NCBI GenBank assembly: GCA_019916065.1
Contig: CM034241.1
Location: 25,352,340 to 25,416,339, forward strand
Length of the DNA: 64,000 bases
Source: Vitellaria paradoxa
Taxonomy: Eukaryota > Streptophyta > Magnoliopsida > Ericales > Sapotaceae
Reading direction: 5' to 3'
Made by a program: the position numbers and the translations under genes. The notes beneath the pieces are model-generated. The model ran no database searches. It was not told the DNA's origin and saw nothing but the letters and a program-made list of their open reading frames with translations. Positions 35,131 to 47,222 of this stretch are shown piece by piece. The stretch's first letter is position 1. The number at the start of each line of letters is the position of its first letter.

Positions 35131-36716
35131 TGTTGGCCCAAGGTTTATAAAGTTCGTTTTATAATTGATTTTGATGATAACAAATATTGAATTAAATTTT
35201 CACAATTAATTTTCAAAAATATTGTATGAAATGTTACAATTCATTTGATAGATTCAAGATAATAGAGTTGGAAGAGATTGATATTATTTTTTAGATATTT
35301 TCACATAATTTGGATGAAAGAATAAAGGAATTTCAAAGTTGGGAGTAATAGAAATCAAAGTAAGATGAAGATTTGAACTAGAGGTTAACTCGGGTAAACA
35401 GAGAAATCAGACACATGTCCGTATATAGATGATATCTTAAGATCCAACAGTTCACTTTTCTTGGAATTTTAATATAGTAAACTAGACTTCCATATCTACA
35501 ACTTTACTGAAGGGAAATTTTTGTGGATCTGAAGTTAAGATATCAAAAAATGAGTTGGAATATTAGTCATTACAGAAAAGTTTTTAATTCTAGATTTTGG
35601 AGCTAGTCTTAGTTTTTGAGACATAACTCATACTCTACAGCTTTAAAAATTCTAATTTTTTGTATGTAAAAAGAAGACTCAAAAAGATACAACTTTTGTA
35701 GTTTAAGTTTCTTCTAATTCTAAAAGTATCATGGCGAAACAGAAGCTTAAACTGGAAACACAGATTCAGAATGTCAGAAAAAGCTATCAGAAGCTGGTCT
35801 CGGTTCAGAAACCATATCTGACTATCTAACCGTTGGATGAAGCTCAAAAGTTGACATGTGATAGTTGACTTATACATCTACAGAGTCTTTACGCTGAGAA
35901 AATGTCAGATTTGAACGTTAGCATGGTGAAAAACCATCACAAATATATCTCAGAAAATCTGAATCTGAAAGATAGCATTGGAAGCAAGGAAATTCAATTT
36001 CTTTCAAGGGAAAAAGTGCCTTTTCACTTAGTAACGGCCATTTGCAGATTTTCATCTATAAATAAAGGCTCAAACTCAGATTCAAGAGGATGAAGAAGGT
36101 AAGAAAGAAGTACTTACAAAGAGATACAAGAAATTCCATAACTTTGCAAACATAGAGTGATTTCTTCCCACACTTGTGTTTCATCTTTCATATTCAACTT
36201 ATGAGAGTTTATTTTTGATTTGATTGAGTTTCAAACTCATCATTGTTGCTATAAGAAAGGAAAATTTAAAGCCCTTTTAATTTGTGAGAGTTGGGTGAGC
36301 TCTTGTTGACTTTGGTTCAAGTGTTAGAACCAAAACAAGAGACTTTCTTTGAGAGAAACTTGTGTGAGTGATTTGGGGATAAAATCACTTGGGAAAGATT
36401 TCTAGTACCTTGGGAAGCTAGTGTGTAATAAGCTCTTCAAAGAGTAGTGGAGAAATCTCAAGGAAGGCCTTGGGGAGTGGACGTAGGCAACATTGAAGCC
36501 GAAATACTATAAATCGATTGTGTTTGCTTCTCTTCCCTTCTCTTTATATTTATTGCAAACACTAACACTCACTCTTCATTCACAAATATTAAATAATTTT
36601 TTTTTTTTTGCATTTCATATTCATCTTGACATATTTGTTTTAGGGTTGAAATTTTTATTACAAAATTTTTAAGCAACCCTATTCACCCCCCTCTAGTGTT
36701 GCTATTTGGGATAACA
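35131..36716 (+). repeat. SIRE-like Copia 3' LTR
   Basis: Starts 'tgttggcccaagg' after the purine tract and ends 'gggataaca', followed by the 'taaca' duplication. A TATA-like 'tctataaata' lies at 36054-36063. Confidence 0.9.
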
Positions 36717-36721
36717 TAACA

Positions 36722-38240
36722 TGTTATAACAAGTAATTAAACAGAATATGGTTTGGAAAAAATAATGTCAAGACATGTCATGACATGGTAATAAGCCCGA
36801 ACTTTTGATTTATGATCTGGATGTCTTTCATTGAGAGGGTATACTTATTTGCTCAGTAAAATATTTCTATCCTAATCAAGTTGTTGCATTGAATAAAATA
36901 ATATAATAAAAACTTTTAGAGAGAGAAAATAGTACTAAATGGAAAATTTTAGAGAGAGAAAGTCAGGAGATCCTCAGTCGTGCCTTAAGAGCTTTTCATC
37001 TAGGTAAGTGAACGTGAAAAATGAGGACAGGGGGCTTTTGTATATATCCCAACCCTTTGTTGATTAGAAAGTCCACTCAGTGACAACGGGCGAGGTTTCG
37101 CACCTACAAACATGGGCAAAATGTCTCACTCATGTCACTTTGGTAAAATTCTCCGCCTATAATTACAAACATGGTAGTCTTCTCACAGACGCAGACAAAA
37201 AATAGCTTCTAGTTTTGTAGAGTAGAGAATCCTGCCTGACCTTGTGGACGGAGAACTTTGATGGCCTTGTGGGTAAAAAACTCACCAAGACTCACGTAGC
37301 CTACCCCCCCAGTTGGCATGGTCATTTTGGCCAAATTTGGCCTACAACTAATAGCTCGGGTCAGGTTTGGATAAGTTCAGGATATGTTCTGATATGTTCA
37401 AGTCATTTTTAGAAGCTCCGGTAAGGTATTGGGAGTTCTGACAAGGTTTTGGGAGTGCAGGGAACTCCCTAGGTGTCTTTAGAAGAAAAATAGATCAATT
37501 AGATCAAAATTTGGTTCAATTTGATTTTTTTAGGTTGAGTTCGGGCTATCTGAAAATTAATACTTTGAAACAAGCTGAAATGGAGATAGGCCGACCCAAT
37601 TTTTGTATTTAACCCCTAAAGGTACAGTCAAGTTGACGTCCCTTATCATTTTTAGGTATGAAGATTTCAATGATGAGATCAAATTGACTCTAGAATTTTC
37701 TGTCAACCTATAGGTCAGTATTGATATTTCTGAGCTCGAATCCTGAGGCACTCTCTTGAAATTTGATTTGAGCAAACCTAACTAGAGGGTTACCTTAGGA
37801 AATGTGTTCTTAATATTTCTACAAAATTTAAGGCTCTTTTGACTTGATTTGAGGGCTCAATTGGTGCTGGATGCGTTAGTCGCTGCATTTTATTGGTAGG
37901 AGCTATTTTGAGCATTTGATGTACGGGCAGCCTCTATAAGCACCATTTGACCATTCAAAGTCTTCATTTGGGTCCTCCATGTGTTCTTGATTGTTTTGGT
38001 GCACCTCATATTTTTCAAACTTTATTTGGTCATTCCGGTCAACACTACTCTTCAGCTACGTTAGTAGATAACAATTTTGACTTTTAGACTGAATTAATTC
38101 TAATATTTTGGTTAATTTTCCATGTGAGAACTAATCCTAATATTTTGGTCAATTCCACTATTTGAATGCATTCATGTGTTTCCATAATATTCTGACTTGA
38201 CCTAGAATTTCAATTTGTCTTCGTCCTTTTACTGGGGGGA
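36722..38240. other. Non-coding stretch, possibly old LTR-element DNA
   Basis: No credible protein frame. Phrases such as 'tgttttggtgcacctcatat', 'ttggtcattccggtcaacac' and repeated 'aggttttgggagt' give an LTR-like texture, and a minus-strand LTR-like block follows at 38241. A C-run of eight at 37303-37310 lies within. No paired termini were found. Confidence 0.3.
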
Positions 38241-38888
38241 TGTAACCGTCAATTTTGACTTAACAAGTCCTTGCACTAAATTTGAGTTAATTAACTAGTC
38301 CAGAGCTTGAGAAAAATTATGAAAAATATTTTGGAGATAAAATTTAATATTTACTAGAATGTGTACTTGTCAAAATAAATTTTAGAAAATATGTAAAGTG
38401 TCGGGAAGGAATGAATTGACTACATAACACATAAACACTTATGTAAGATTTACCTCAAATCCAAAAACAAACAAAAATGGAAGAAAATCCAAAACGCCCT
38501 CCCACTTTTAAGGGTTCGTAATTCATACCACGAGCCAAACCTTAGAAAATCGACACCACCATTATGATCACAATGTCGAATACACCAAGATTTGACTAGT
38601 TCCATTCTCCGACCTTTACTCTCTCTCTCTTTTCCTAGAAGGGAAAGAAAAATAAGGAAAGAAAAAGAAGGAAATAAAGCAAAGAGAAAAAGGTTGGGCC
38701 CTTGGCCTAGTTTTCCAACCCAGCACAATTTAGAACCAAACTCGGTCTAAGGAAAATAAAATAAATCCGATCATTTGGACTAAACTTTAGATCCAAATGT
38801 TTAATTGACTCAAAATCTCAATAAATAACTAAAATAAAATAATAAATGTTACAAACTAAATAGTTAAAATAAAATACTAGGTATTACA
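38241..38888 (-). mobile_element. Minus-strand LTR-like block (Gypsy style)
   Basis: Read on the minus strand it starts 'tgtaatacctag' at 38888 and continues through AT-rich sequence to a purine/pyrimidine zone near 38600-38660. On the plus strand the left edge 'tgtaaccgtc' at 38241 would give TG...CA ends. No target duplication fits ('gggga' against 'accca'), so the left boundary may lie further left. Confidence 0.35.
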
Positions 38889-39851
38889 ACCCATATCTTA
38901 TATATAGGCAGTTAGGCATATGATTTTGATAACCACCCTGCCTCCTGACAATTGTCTCTTAACAATGGCCCTCTTTCCCATAGAATCAGTAACTGATTGA
39001 TATTCCTCAATTAATATCAATGCATAACTTCCTTGACTGATGAAACTTTATATTTGTTGAAACAAATATTGGCCTTAAAATGCCTCAATTAACTCTTCTT
39101 TTAAATAATCTTTGACATCGACCTTATCTTACATCTAATTGACATTTTATATTTACTTACTGTCCTTTCAATCAATTCTAATAACACATCAACTGATTTT
39201 TATCATGATGTCGATGAAAATATCGAATCGCCCTTGTTTGACCTATATTTTTAGACTTGTTAACTCTATCATTAAACCGTCATATTAGGTGTCATCATTT
39301 GATAAATTAGAGTTTATTGGGATAAACATATAGATATAGGTATATATTTATCGCCTTTGGTTTATCTTGACTTGTCATTGAGGAGAACTAACTGGTATCA
39401 TCTTCTGGCGCCTTATGATTATCATTGAGCAAGGCAAAGTTTAAATTAAACCAATGTAACGATTTTCTTAACTTGATTGCAGCTACGCTATCTTTATCAG
39501 ATTGTTTGATCATAAGGTTGTTTGAGTTTGCAAAAGGAAAGAGAAAAGGGAAATCATTTATTTGCAAAAGGAAAATAAGAAAAGAATGCATTCAGATTAA
39601 GAATTTGTTAAGAAAAATAAAAAAATTGAATTCAAAATTATTATTTTTATTTAGTTTGTAATAAAAATAGAAAATACATAAATTAAAAAAATTAAAAATA
39701 ATTTATTAACATGCACATGTCTTTTATTTTCTTATGTTGTCATTTCCTTCTTCCCTCACGAATTCAAGGAAAGATGGCCCTTCCTCTTTTTCTTATTTAT
39801 TTATTTATTTTTCCGAGTGAGACGAGACAAGGAGAAATTATTATGAATTTA
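38889..39851. other. Intergenic, nothing recognised
   Basis: AT-rich; short open frames have no family resemblance. A 'tttatttatttattta' run lies near 39798-39810. Confidence 0.35.
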
Positions 39852-40047
39852 GGGGATTAGCATCACTTGGCGGTGTCAATTCAAGACAACGTATCGGAGT
39901 TCTTAGATTAAAATCTAATAGGTCAAATATATTCATTTTTTTTAATCTTAAATATATATATATATATATATATATATTTGAATCATTAAATTTTAATTCA
40001 ACAACTCCTAAATCTCGCAATTACCAAGCAAGTGATGTTAGTCTCTC
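39852..40047. mobile_element. Palindromic MITE with TA-rich centre
   Basis: The left end 'ggggattagcatcacttgg' and the complement of the right end 'gagactaacatcacttgc' match. Inner parts ('gttcttagattaaaatctaa' and the complement 'gttgttgaattaaaatttaa') match too, around a (TA)n centre at 39952-39974. The single strand would fold into a hairpin over nearly its full length. Confidence 0.65.
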
Positions 40048-40099
40048 ATTTCAATTATTATTCTTCAGCAAATGCGTATATCTTTTTTTGTTATCTCAA

Positions 40100-40231
40100 G
40101 CTCTGTTTGGAGTTCTAAAATTTACCAAAAAATTAAAAATTTTTAAAAATTTCTTATTGTTATCTAACTGTACGAATTACAAATTTATAACTTTTATTAA
40201 TTTTTATAATTTTTTTCACCCCAAACGCCCC
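40100..40231. mobile_element. Small MITE-like element
   Basis: 'gctctgtttggag' at the left and 'caccccaaacgcccc' at the right are imperfect inverted ends, followed by 'taa'. The interior is A/T only. The left duplication is imperfect ('caa'). Confidence 0.4.
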
Positions 40232-41331
40232 TAATTTAGCATGCTTTATCAGGACGCAAGGGTCAAATTTTTTAGTCCATACAATTCATCTAACTCTTTT
40301 AAAATTTTCCATCATCAGGATTGCCTGGTGTCTTAATTCATGATGAGGGTACTCGACTTTTTCTGGAACAACAAAACACCCCCCGCGGGCCCCAAATTGA
40401 AAATCCTAAACAAATCATATCATAGACTCACACTACCAGAAAGGCACAATAACGATAAGTGATAATGAAGGACATGATGCATATCATTTAAGACCAAACG
40501 AGAAAAATAAGATATTGAATATCCTCGCTTAGAATAAGAGCAACTTTTATTCACCGGTGTCTTTGGAGTGAAAATTTAGTGAAAGGAAAGAAAGGTAAAA
40601 TGAAAAAGGAAAAAAAAGAAAAGAAAAATGAAATATATACTTTAAAATACATGTTCTTATTTGAATGAATTTTAAAATATAATAAAATAAAAAATATTTA
40701 TTAATGTATTATTTTTTTATTTGAATTATTTTTAACTCTCAAATTGTATATCTTGCGCTTTAAAATTTCACCATAATTAAATTGAAATGAAAAAATTTTG
40801 AATGTTTATTGGGCCCGTCTGGTAGACAAAAAGTTAAGAAAAAAATACAATAAAAGTAGAAAGATGTGACATAAAAGTGATAGGTGAAAATTTTTTATTG
40901 AATAAAAGTATAAAAATTAATTAAAATTAATGATTTTTTGTGAAATTTGATGTAGTCAAATAGACTCATTATTAGTTTTTTTTAATAAATTTTTGGTTAA
41001 AACACAGCCTTAATATACTTAGGGCAATATTAAAACCACAACACCGATATTCAAATGTATATCAGAAAACAACCAATCGTGGCAATCTCCAACGGGGGTC
41101 AAACTCAAAGTTGAGCATGACATGACATTTTAGGACCACCCGCCCAATCAGAGAGAGATAGAGAGAGAGAGATTATTACCAAAAGTTAGAGCCACTGAAA
41201 GGAGAACATTATTTTTATTTATTTTTGATAGATAAATGGAGGACATCAGCCCCAAACAGAAGCTAAAAAGGGGGAGGGGGAAATCTTGAAGATGCAGAGA
41301 GAAATAACGATAAGTATGGAGTTTAGGTTTA
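40232..41331. other. Intergenic with one weak MITE candidate
   Basis: 'gggcccgtctggtagac' at 40811 and the complement of 'ggttaaaacacagcc' ending at 41009 suggest a decayed MITE of about 200 bp. A (GA)n tract lies at 41153-41171. No genes were seen. Confidence 0.3.
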
Positions 41332-41671
41332 GGTGGTGTTTTAGAAGCATAATTTTTAGTAATTTTTAATATTTTTTTATTAAAAGTTATTAGTTGTGAT
41401 TTTTAATATATTTGGTAAAATAAGTAGTATTTTTTAATATTTTTTAATAATTTTTTGTAATTTTTGAGTATTTGAAAAAATTTTCGATAACTTTTAACAA
41501 TTTTTAGTAATTTTTAACAACTTTTAATAATTTTTACCAACTTTTAATAATTTTTGAATCGAAAAATTATTGTAACAAAGCAAAAAAAGTGGTAAAAATT
41601 AATGATTTGTCAAACGTTCAAAAATCAAAAGTTGATAATTTTTTACGAAAAATTACGTTATCAAACGCTCC
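41332..41671. mobile_element. MITE with internal 'cttttaataattttta' repeats
   Basis: The left end 'ggtggtgttttagaagcata' and the complement of the right end 'ggagcgtttgataacgtaat' align with small gaps. The left flank is 'tta' and the right is 'ttt', so the duplication is close to the TTA used by PIF/Harbinger elements. The interior repeats the unit 'aacttttaataatttttacc' with variation. Confidence 0.5.
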
Positions 41672-42024
41672 TTTAATTTGAGCAGAGAAAGGTTAACTTT
41701 TTTTTAGTTGGTTATTTGTTGATTATTTTTAAAAAATTAGTTTTTATGTTTTGAGAGAAAAAAAAATTAACTTTTTACTAGATACTTTTATGGTTCTTTG
41801 TAAATTTGATATTTTTACTTTTTATAAATTAAAAAAATTTAAAATATAAGGGAATAAATTTAATTATTTAAAAAAAAAGTTAAAAAAATTGAATAACCAA
41901 AAAATATAAAAAATTTCTTAAATGCAGCTGTAATTTATTGAAGAGGGGTTTGCAGCAGGAAATGACGGCAGGCGCTGCATCCCCCCAAAATGACGCTTAA
42001 GGTGGTAAACACCATTACCTGTAT

Positions 42025-42162
42025 CCCTCCAAAATGATACCGTTTCGGTTATTTTTAATTAAAACGAAGTCGTTTCACTTAAATTTTTATATTTAATTAT
42101 AAATTAATATATTTAAATATAAAATTTAAATATAATAAAAACGGTATCGTTTTTTAGGAAGA
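42025..42162. mobile_element. Hairpin MITE with GATACCGTTT arms
   Basis: 'ccctccaaaatgataccgtt' at the left and, on the complement of the right, 'cttcctaaaaaacgatacc' form inverted ends around an AT-only centre. No duplication was assigned. Confidence 0.45.
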
Positions 42163-42705
42163 GAGATTGCAACGACTGCAGTAACCTTTGCAACAGCCCT
42201 AAAGTCGTAGTCAAAGAAGCGTTGGGCCCCTTTATCATGTTGTTGGGGATCACTGTTTACATATCCCTCATTCGGTAGGAACTAGACGGGACTATACTGC
42301 ATTTACACTCCAGAGCTTTAATTTACATCACAATGGGATTGATACTTGATGCAATAACTTACATTAATACTATAGAACTATAAAATATAAAAGGTGTGTC
42401 ATTTGGCACTTCATAAATAATCTCTTACGGTTTGCCTTATTTTTTTTATTACTTAAAATTGCATAATTGTTCATTTTTTATTTTCATATATATTTTGTAT
42501 ACTTATAATGTCGTAAATGCTCTTATATAAAAACTCAATGTAAAATATTATAACATCTTATTTTCAAGTTTACAAATTTTATATAAAAATATATAAATTT
42601 TTTTTTTGGAAAGGCCAAAATAAATTTTATTTTTATTAAATTTTTTAGTAATCATATAAAAATAAATGTTAATTTATTTTATAACATAATCAAATAAAAA
42701 AATAA

Positions 42706-43126
42706 GGATCTGTCTGGCACAACAAAAAAGTCTAAAAAACACTGAAAACCTCTAACACAATTTACATTCCTCGTACTTCATGAAATTTCTATAAATTGAT
42801 ATATATCTACATATCCCAATAAATTTTACAAATCTTAATTAATTTTTTACAAACTTTAATAACATTTCACAACCCTAATAATTTTCTTACAAATCTCACA
42901 AACTTTTTAACTACTTTTAATAAATTTTGACACAAAATCATTCCGATTGAATTAAAAAAAAATGTTCGGATGGTTTCACTTTCCAAAAAATTGACGTAAA
43001 ATTTAAACAATTTCACTATTCATATTTAAAAAACATGATTTGGTACCTACACGCCAAATGCCAAAAAATTTTTTAAATCACATTTTTCGCTATTTTTCAT
43101 TATTTTTCATTGTGCCAAACAGATCC
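42706..43126. mobile_element. Tourist-like (PIF/Harbinger) MITE, TAA duplication
   Basis: The left end is 'ggatctgtctggcacaa' and the complement of the right end is 'ggatctgtttggcacaa', 16 of 17 bases identical. Flanks are 'taa' on both sides (42703-42705 and 43127-43129), the 3-bp TTA/TAA duplication of this superfamily. It is 421 bp with no coding region. Confidence 0.8.
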
Positions 43127-44995
43127 TAACTTGTTTCATTTTAATTTATTTACAAATTTTTATTTTTTTTTATCATATTGATATTTATTTATTTTTTTTT
43201 TTTTACAAATCTTACATAGCTTATTTATTTTAACAATCACCGCACTTTCATTTTATTTTATTACATTATTTTAAAATATATTACTAGATTATGAGAAATG
43301 AAAAGATGGTATAAAAGGGACCTTACTTAATGACTGAAAAAAATAATAATAATTTGTAAACAAACAGAATAAAAGAAAATAAATTTTTTATTTTATTAAA
43401 TTATAAAATAAAATAAAATAAAATTTATTTTTGTACAATTGTTAAATATATAAAAATAAATAAAAATTATTTTTTTTTTGGTAAGTAATAAAAATTATTT
43501 AAGTTTTTGAAACTAATTTTTTCTATTCTCTTGCATGCTTAAAGATGTTTATTTAAATTTGTAAATATTTTCTTTATAAATGATAATTATATCATTTCAA
43601 ATTAGAAATAAAAATAGTTAATTAAAAAAAAGATAGTTTTATAATTTTACTAAATGAAAAAGATAAAGTAGAGTGAAAGAAATTATTTGTAAAGTACAAA
43701 TAAACCCACCGTAAATAGACAACATGACCCATTTCGTAACTGTATCAACATGATTGCATAGTGCTTTGCTTTAAGGATACGTAAGAAGCTCCATAACATG
43801 CAATCTGAATCATTGATTTTAAATTCAATGATCTAGATATATTTATTTTTATTTTGAATTAAAATAATAAAATCTAATAATTCACAATCAATGTCACATA
43901 TTAACATAACAAAACTTAGGTCAGCCTCTCCTCTCATTGCTTTAAACTACCTAAAGCTAGTATTTATTTCCCATTTGATGTCTTTACTCACTCATCACCC
44001 TGCGAGTTTCTCTATAATATTTTCAAAATATCACTTTTCCATTTTACAGTTTTCCTGTATAATTACCATATAACAATTTTCAAACCATTTTCTGTTGCAC
44101 TGAAATATTTATTCTCTAAATTATTTCTTAAACTATCAAAATTTTCTTTTTAGAAAGTTGAATAAGGTAAAGAGAAATTATTTTTTGTATTAACAAATTT
44201 TAAGAAAATACTGTAGATAGGAGACTAATCCCCTCCTTGGGTTAGAAGAAACAAAAACACATTAAAAAAAATAGGGGGTCAAAATCCCTTCATCTCTCAT
44301 GTGAGATTCTGTCCCTGCGGCGATGTACGCTCAGTTCTCCACATACACAAATTATATACAGTAATTTTCCATCAAAGTGAATGAAAATGAATGAGGGACT
44401 GAGCCTTTGGCATGTGGTTGAAAAGGGGACGAAGGGAGTTTCCACTACAAGTAGATGAGGAGAGTCCATCAAAAGAGGTTGATGGAGAAAATCTATGAGG
44501 ACCCACAAACCTTTTGACGAACTCAAATAAAAAATAAATAAATAAACAAATAAAAATGAAATGAACATAACAGCACAGAAATAATCACTTTCTATGATGA
44601 GAAAACATTGATTGTTCCTACGATGAACAAAGCAGAGCAGCTGACCATATTAATTCTATCAACAAGCACAAACCATTACTTATTACCCATTTTCAAGAAC
44701 AAAATGAAAAAAGAAGGGCAGAAAGATGTTCGTCTCAATTAAATCCACGGTTACAGAGACTTACAATGTGGCAGAGAGTCGGAGGCTGGAACAATTATTT
44801 TATGAGAAATGTGAAGTAAGCGAAGCACTAAAGTCAGGCTACTAAGTACATTGCAGAGTTACACAAGCTAATTTTTATGTTCAACTACCTCAGGGCCACT
44901 GTGAATTTCTCTCTTTCCCACCATGCCCAAGAATGAAGAATACAAATTGGTTTGCATTCTGTTCAATCTGAGGGTTTTTTTTTTTTTTTTCTACC
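43127..44995. other. Intergenic and 3' flank of the ELF4-like gene
   Basis: Strongly AT-rich to about 44250, with no gene. An A-run on the minus strand (T-run at 44978-44991) lies just after the ELF4 stop and is probably 3'UTR. No canonical poly-A signal could be chosen with confidence. Confidence 0.35.
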
Positions 44996-45328
44996 TTAAC
45001 CATTTCTGTTCCTCTTGTGACCAGTTGCATTCCCATCTGATCTTGAGTCCCCTTCAGATGAAACATCCATAGACTTGGTGAAAGAAGTGGAAAGATCAGC
45101 ATAGAGGTTAACCACTCTCCTGATGTTGTTGTTAAGCTCCCTGATCAGACCCACATTCCTGCTGAGGTTGTCAGGAATCTTGGACTCATGGTTCTGGTTG
45201 ATCTCGTGGATTAATACCCTGTTTTGATCCAATATGTTTTGAACTTGAACAAAGCTCTTCTGAAACGTCTGGAGCACCTTCCCATCCAACTCTGTGCCAT
45301 TACCAAGCCCAGAAAATGAGTCCTCCAT
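44996..45328 (-). CDS. ELF4: EARLY FLOWERING 4-type protein (DUF1313)
   Basis: A 110-residue single coding exon. The conserved block runs from about residue 14 to 90: DGKVLQTFQKSFVQVQNILD, then NRVLIHEINQNHESKIPDNL, then RNVGLIRELNNNIRRVVNLY, the DUF1313 domain, which is largely helical. The tail is Ser/Asp-rich with a basic KRNRNG end. Arabidopsis ELF4 has 111 residues, so the length fits. ELF4 works with ELF3 and LUX in the nuclear evening complex of the plant circadian clock, repressing day-phase genes at night. The start ATG (minus, 45328-45326) matches the family's short N-terminus (MEDSFSGLGNG). The frame is intact. ELF4-like (EFL) paralogues are the main alternative, but the central block resembles ELF4 most closely. 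Confidence 0.92.
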   Translation of the reverse strand: MEDSFSGLGNGTELDGKVLQTFQKSFVQVQNILDQNRVLIHEINQNHESKIPDNLSRNVGLIRELNNNIRRVVNLYADLSTSFTKSMDVSSEGDSRSDGNATGHKRNRNG

Positions 45329-45374
45329 TTTTGGGTTCAGTCAATATAAGAATTAAATAAAATCAGAACCAACC

Positions 45375-46769
45375 CTGGAACCAGAAAAGAACACAAGAAG
45401 ATGATGGTCATGAGAAGAAGGCCAGACAGGAATGATAAAGCTTTGAATTTGTTTAAGCCATATTGTGCACAGATGAGACAAGGTCTGATCCAGAAATCAT
45501 GACATCCATGGGGGTTCTTCTTTTCACAGGGGGATCGTACAAGAAACTTGTTTTTCCAAATTACAATAATAATTATTATAATCGTTACCATTATTATTTT
45601 TATTATTTGGTCTATGATGCTGGGATGTAAAAAGCGGATCTCATTTCCATAAAAAGGAACCTTTATGAAATGTACTCAGAAATAACCCACCTAAAGGCTC
45701 CAAGCTCAGAGTTTCAAAAGAAGAATCTCAAGACCCCAGAAAACAGTCAATGATGCAGATAAGATATAACCCTACTGGTAAATGCCTCAAAGCACCGTCC
45801 TCAGGGGCCGTTTGGTGTCCCTTATTTTTACCAAAACAAATATATATATATATATATAACTTTGCCCAAAGGACTAACAGGGTTTGGTAAATTTTTGTAA
45901 AGTTAAAGAAAAAAAATGGTAAAATTTAATTTTGTGTTTGGAAGAGAAAGTTAGCAAAAATTAATAAAAATTATTATTGTTATTATTATTATTAATTTGT
46001 CAAAGTGCCAAACGACCCTTAAAAACACACACATATGACCATCAAAACTTATATATTTTGTGTATGTATCAACGAAAAAGAGGCTAAATAATTGAAGGTA
46101 AATTAAAGTGTATTTGGAGTGATAAAAAAATAAAATAAAATAAAATAAATTATATATTCATAATTTATATAATAAAATAATTTTTTAAAATTTTTAATAT
46201 TTTTTTGTCGTTTCTCAAAATTTTTTATTATAACAAGAAAGCCCAGTTTGATTGATTATGGGTTTTACTTGAAATTTTGGAAAAGCAGAGAACGAGGACG
46301 AAATTGGGAATTCAAATGGGGGAAATTGTACTTCATTGCTTGCAGTTGGCAGTCTTGCAGAAGCATAAATTCCCAAAATAGGAAAAATAAAATAAAATAA
46401 AATAACCCAATAAAACCCATGTAATTATGACCCACTAAAGCAGATTTGAAAAAAAAAAATAGAGAATCAAAATCAACTACAGGTCGTGAAGATTTACCGC
46501 CCAATAAAAATTAAAAAAAAAATCTATTTCAGATACCATGAGAACTCAATATAAATCTACCTGTGCAATATCTTCTATCTGCATACAATATTGATTTTCT
46601 TTCCTTTCTTTTTGGGTGGGGGGGGGGGGGAACGAACGACTTTTAGTTTATAAAAAATTAACAGAAGTGTCAAGTGAGACTCCGAAAACGAAGACCATGA
46701 AATAGAAGATACTGTAATACGAAGCCGTCACTAATTATACATAACTGTGTATTTATTATGTAATCGTAC
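45375..46769 (-). other. Predicted 5'UTR intron of the ELF4-like gene
   Basis: On the minus strand, a donor 'ttcaag|gtacgatta' lies at 46770/46769 and a strong acceptor with a pyrimidine run ('tgttcttttctggttccag') lies at about 45375, about 45 bp before the ELF4 ATG. The region between is non-coding and AT-rich, about 1.4 kb, and contains a MITE. Inferred from splice signals only. Confidence 0.5.
45804..46018. mobile_element. MITE inside the predicted ELF4 5'UTR intron
   Basis: 'ggggccgtttggtgtc' at the left and the complement of the right end 'gggtcgtttggcacttt' are imperfect inverted ends. Flanks 'tca' and 'tta' are close to a TTA duplication. About 215 bp, AT-rich inside with (TA)n and (TTA)n runs. 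Confidence 0.6.
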
Positions 46770-46918
46770 CTTGAATATCCGGGAACATTAGTGAGAGAAA
46801 GAAGTCGGAGATTGAAAGTAGAACACAAGGATTTTGGGAGGAACAGTAGAGAAGATCGGCGCTCGAATCGAATCGAATCGAATCTCCGGAAGAGAGACCC
46901 TCTCTCAATTCTTGAATC

Positions 46919-46953
<35 letters not shown>

Positions 46954-46985
46954 GTGAGAGAACGTAGATTTGACAGTCACGACTC
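46770..46985 (-). promoter_or_regulatory. Predicted 5'UTR exon of the ELF4-like gene
   Basis: The minus strand here is pyrimidine-rich, with 'ctctctctctctctctctct' (GA repeat at 46920-46950 on plus), a five-base repeat 'attcg' three to four times (46863-46883) and an ending at a good splice donor. This composition is typical of plant leaders. A short ATG-initiated frame near its 3' end ('atgttcccggatattcaag') would be an upstream ATG if transcribed. It may instead belong to an unrelated transcript. Confidence 0.4.
46920..46950. repeat. (GA)n microsatellite
   Basis: About 15 GA units, then 'gtgagtgagagaacg'. On the minus strand this is CT repeat in the putative leader. Confidence 0.9.
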
Positions 46986-47072
46986 ACGGTCCGACCCGCC
47001 TCTGTCTAAAATATATTTCCGTCATCTCTAGGTTTTTTTTTTTCACTCCTACGTATGCTTTTACAATAATTA

Positions 47073-47222
47073 GGGTCTATTTGATCGATTAAAAAATATT
47101 AAAAGTTATTAAATTTTAATTATTTTTTATATTTTTTTAATAAAATTTTAATACATATTATTTTTATATTATATTTTTATATTTTTATTATATTTTTTTA
47201 ATTTTTTTAATCAAACAACCCC
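47073..47222. mobile_element. Tourist-like MITE upstream of ELF4, TTA duplication
   Basis: 'gggtctatttgatcgattaa' at the left and the complement of the right end 'ggggttgtttgattaaaaaa' are inverted ends. 'tta' flanks both sides (47070-47072 and 47223-47225). 150 bp, AT-only inside. It lies about 90 bp upstream of the presumed ELF4 leader, so within the promoter. Confidence 0.7.

Larger units (their letters stand above)
28448..36716 (+). mobile_element. Near-complete Copia retrotransposon, probably SIRE/Maximus lineage
   Basis: 8269 bp. LTRs at 28448-30029 (1582 bp) and 35131-36716 (1586 bp) are very similar, differing by scattered substitutions and a few small indels. Both flanks are 'taaca' (28443-28447 and 36717-36721), a perfect 5-bp duplication. 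An initiator-Met primer site follows the 5' LTR and a purine-rich tract precedes the 3' LTR. Internal order is gag, protease, integrase, RT, RNase H. The 1.6-kb LTRs, long gag with coiled coil and LTR-proximal 'ggggga' sequences suggest the SIRE lineage. At least six stops or shifts break the polyprotein, so it is structurally whole but not autonomous. Confidence 0.9.

Noticed and set aside
46670..46987. Two minus-strand frames with a Leu-Ser run that look like signal peptides
   Set aside because: The run is a translated CT microsatellite; the region reads better as a leader exon.
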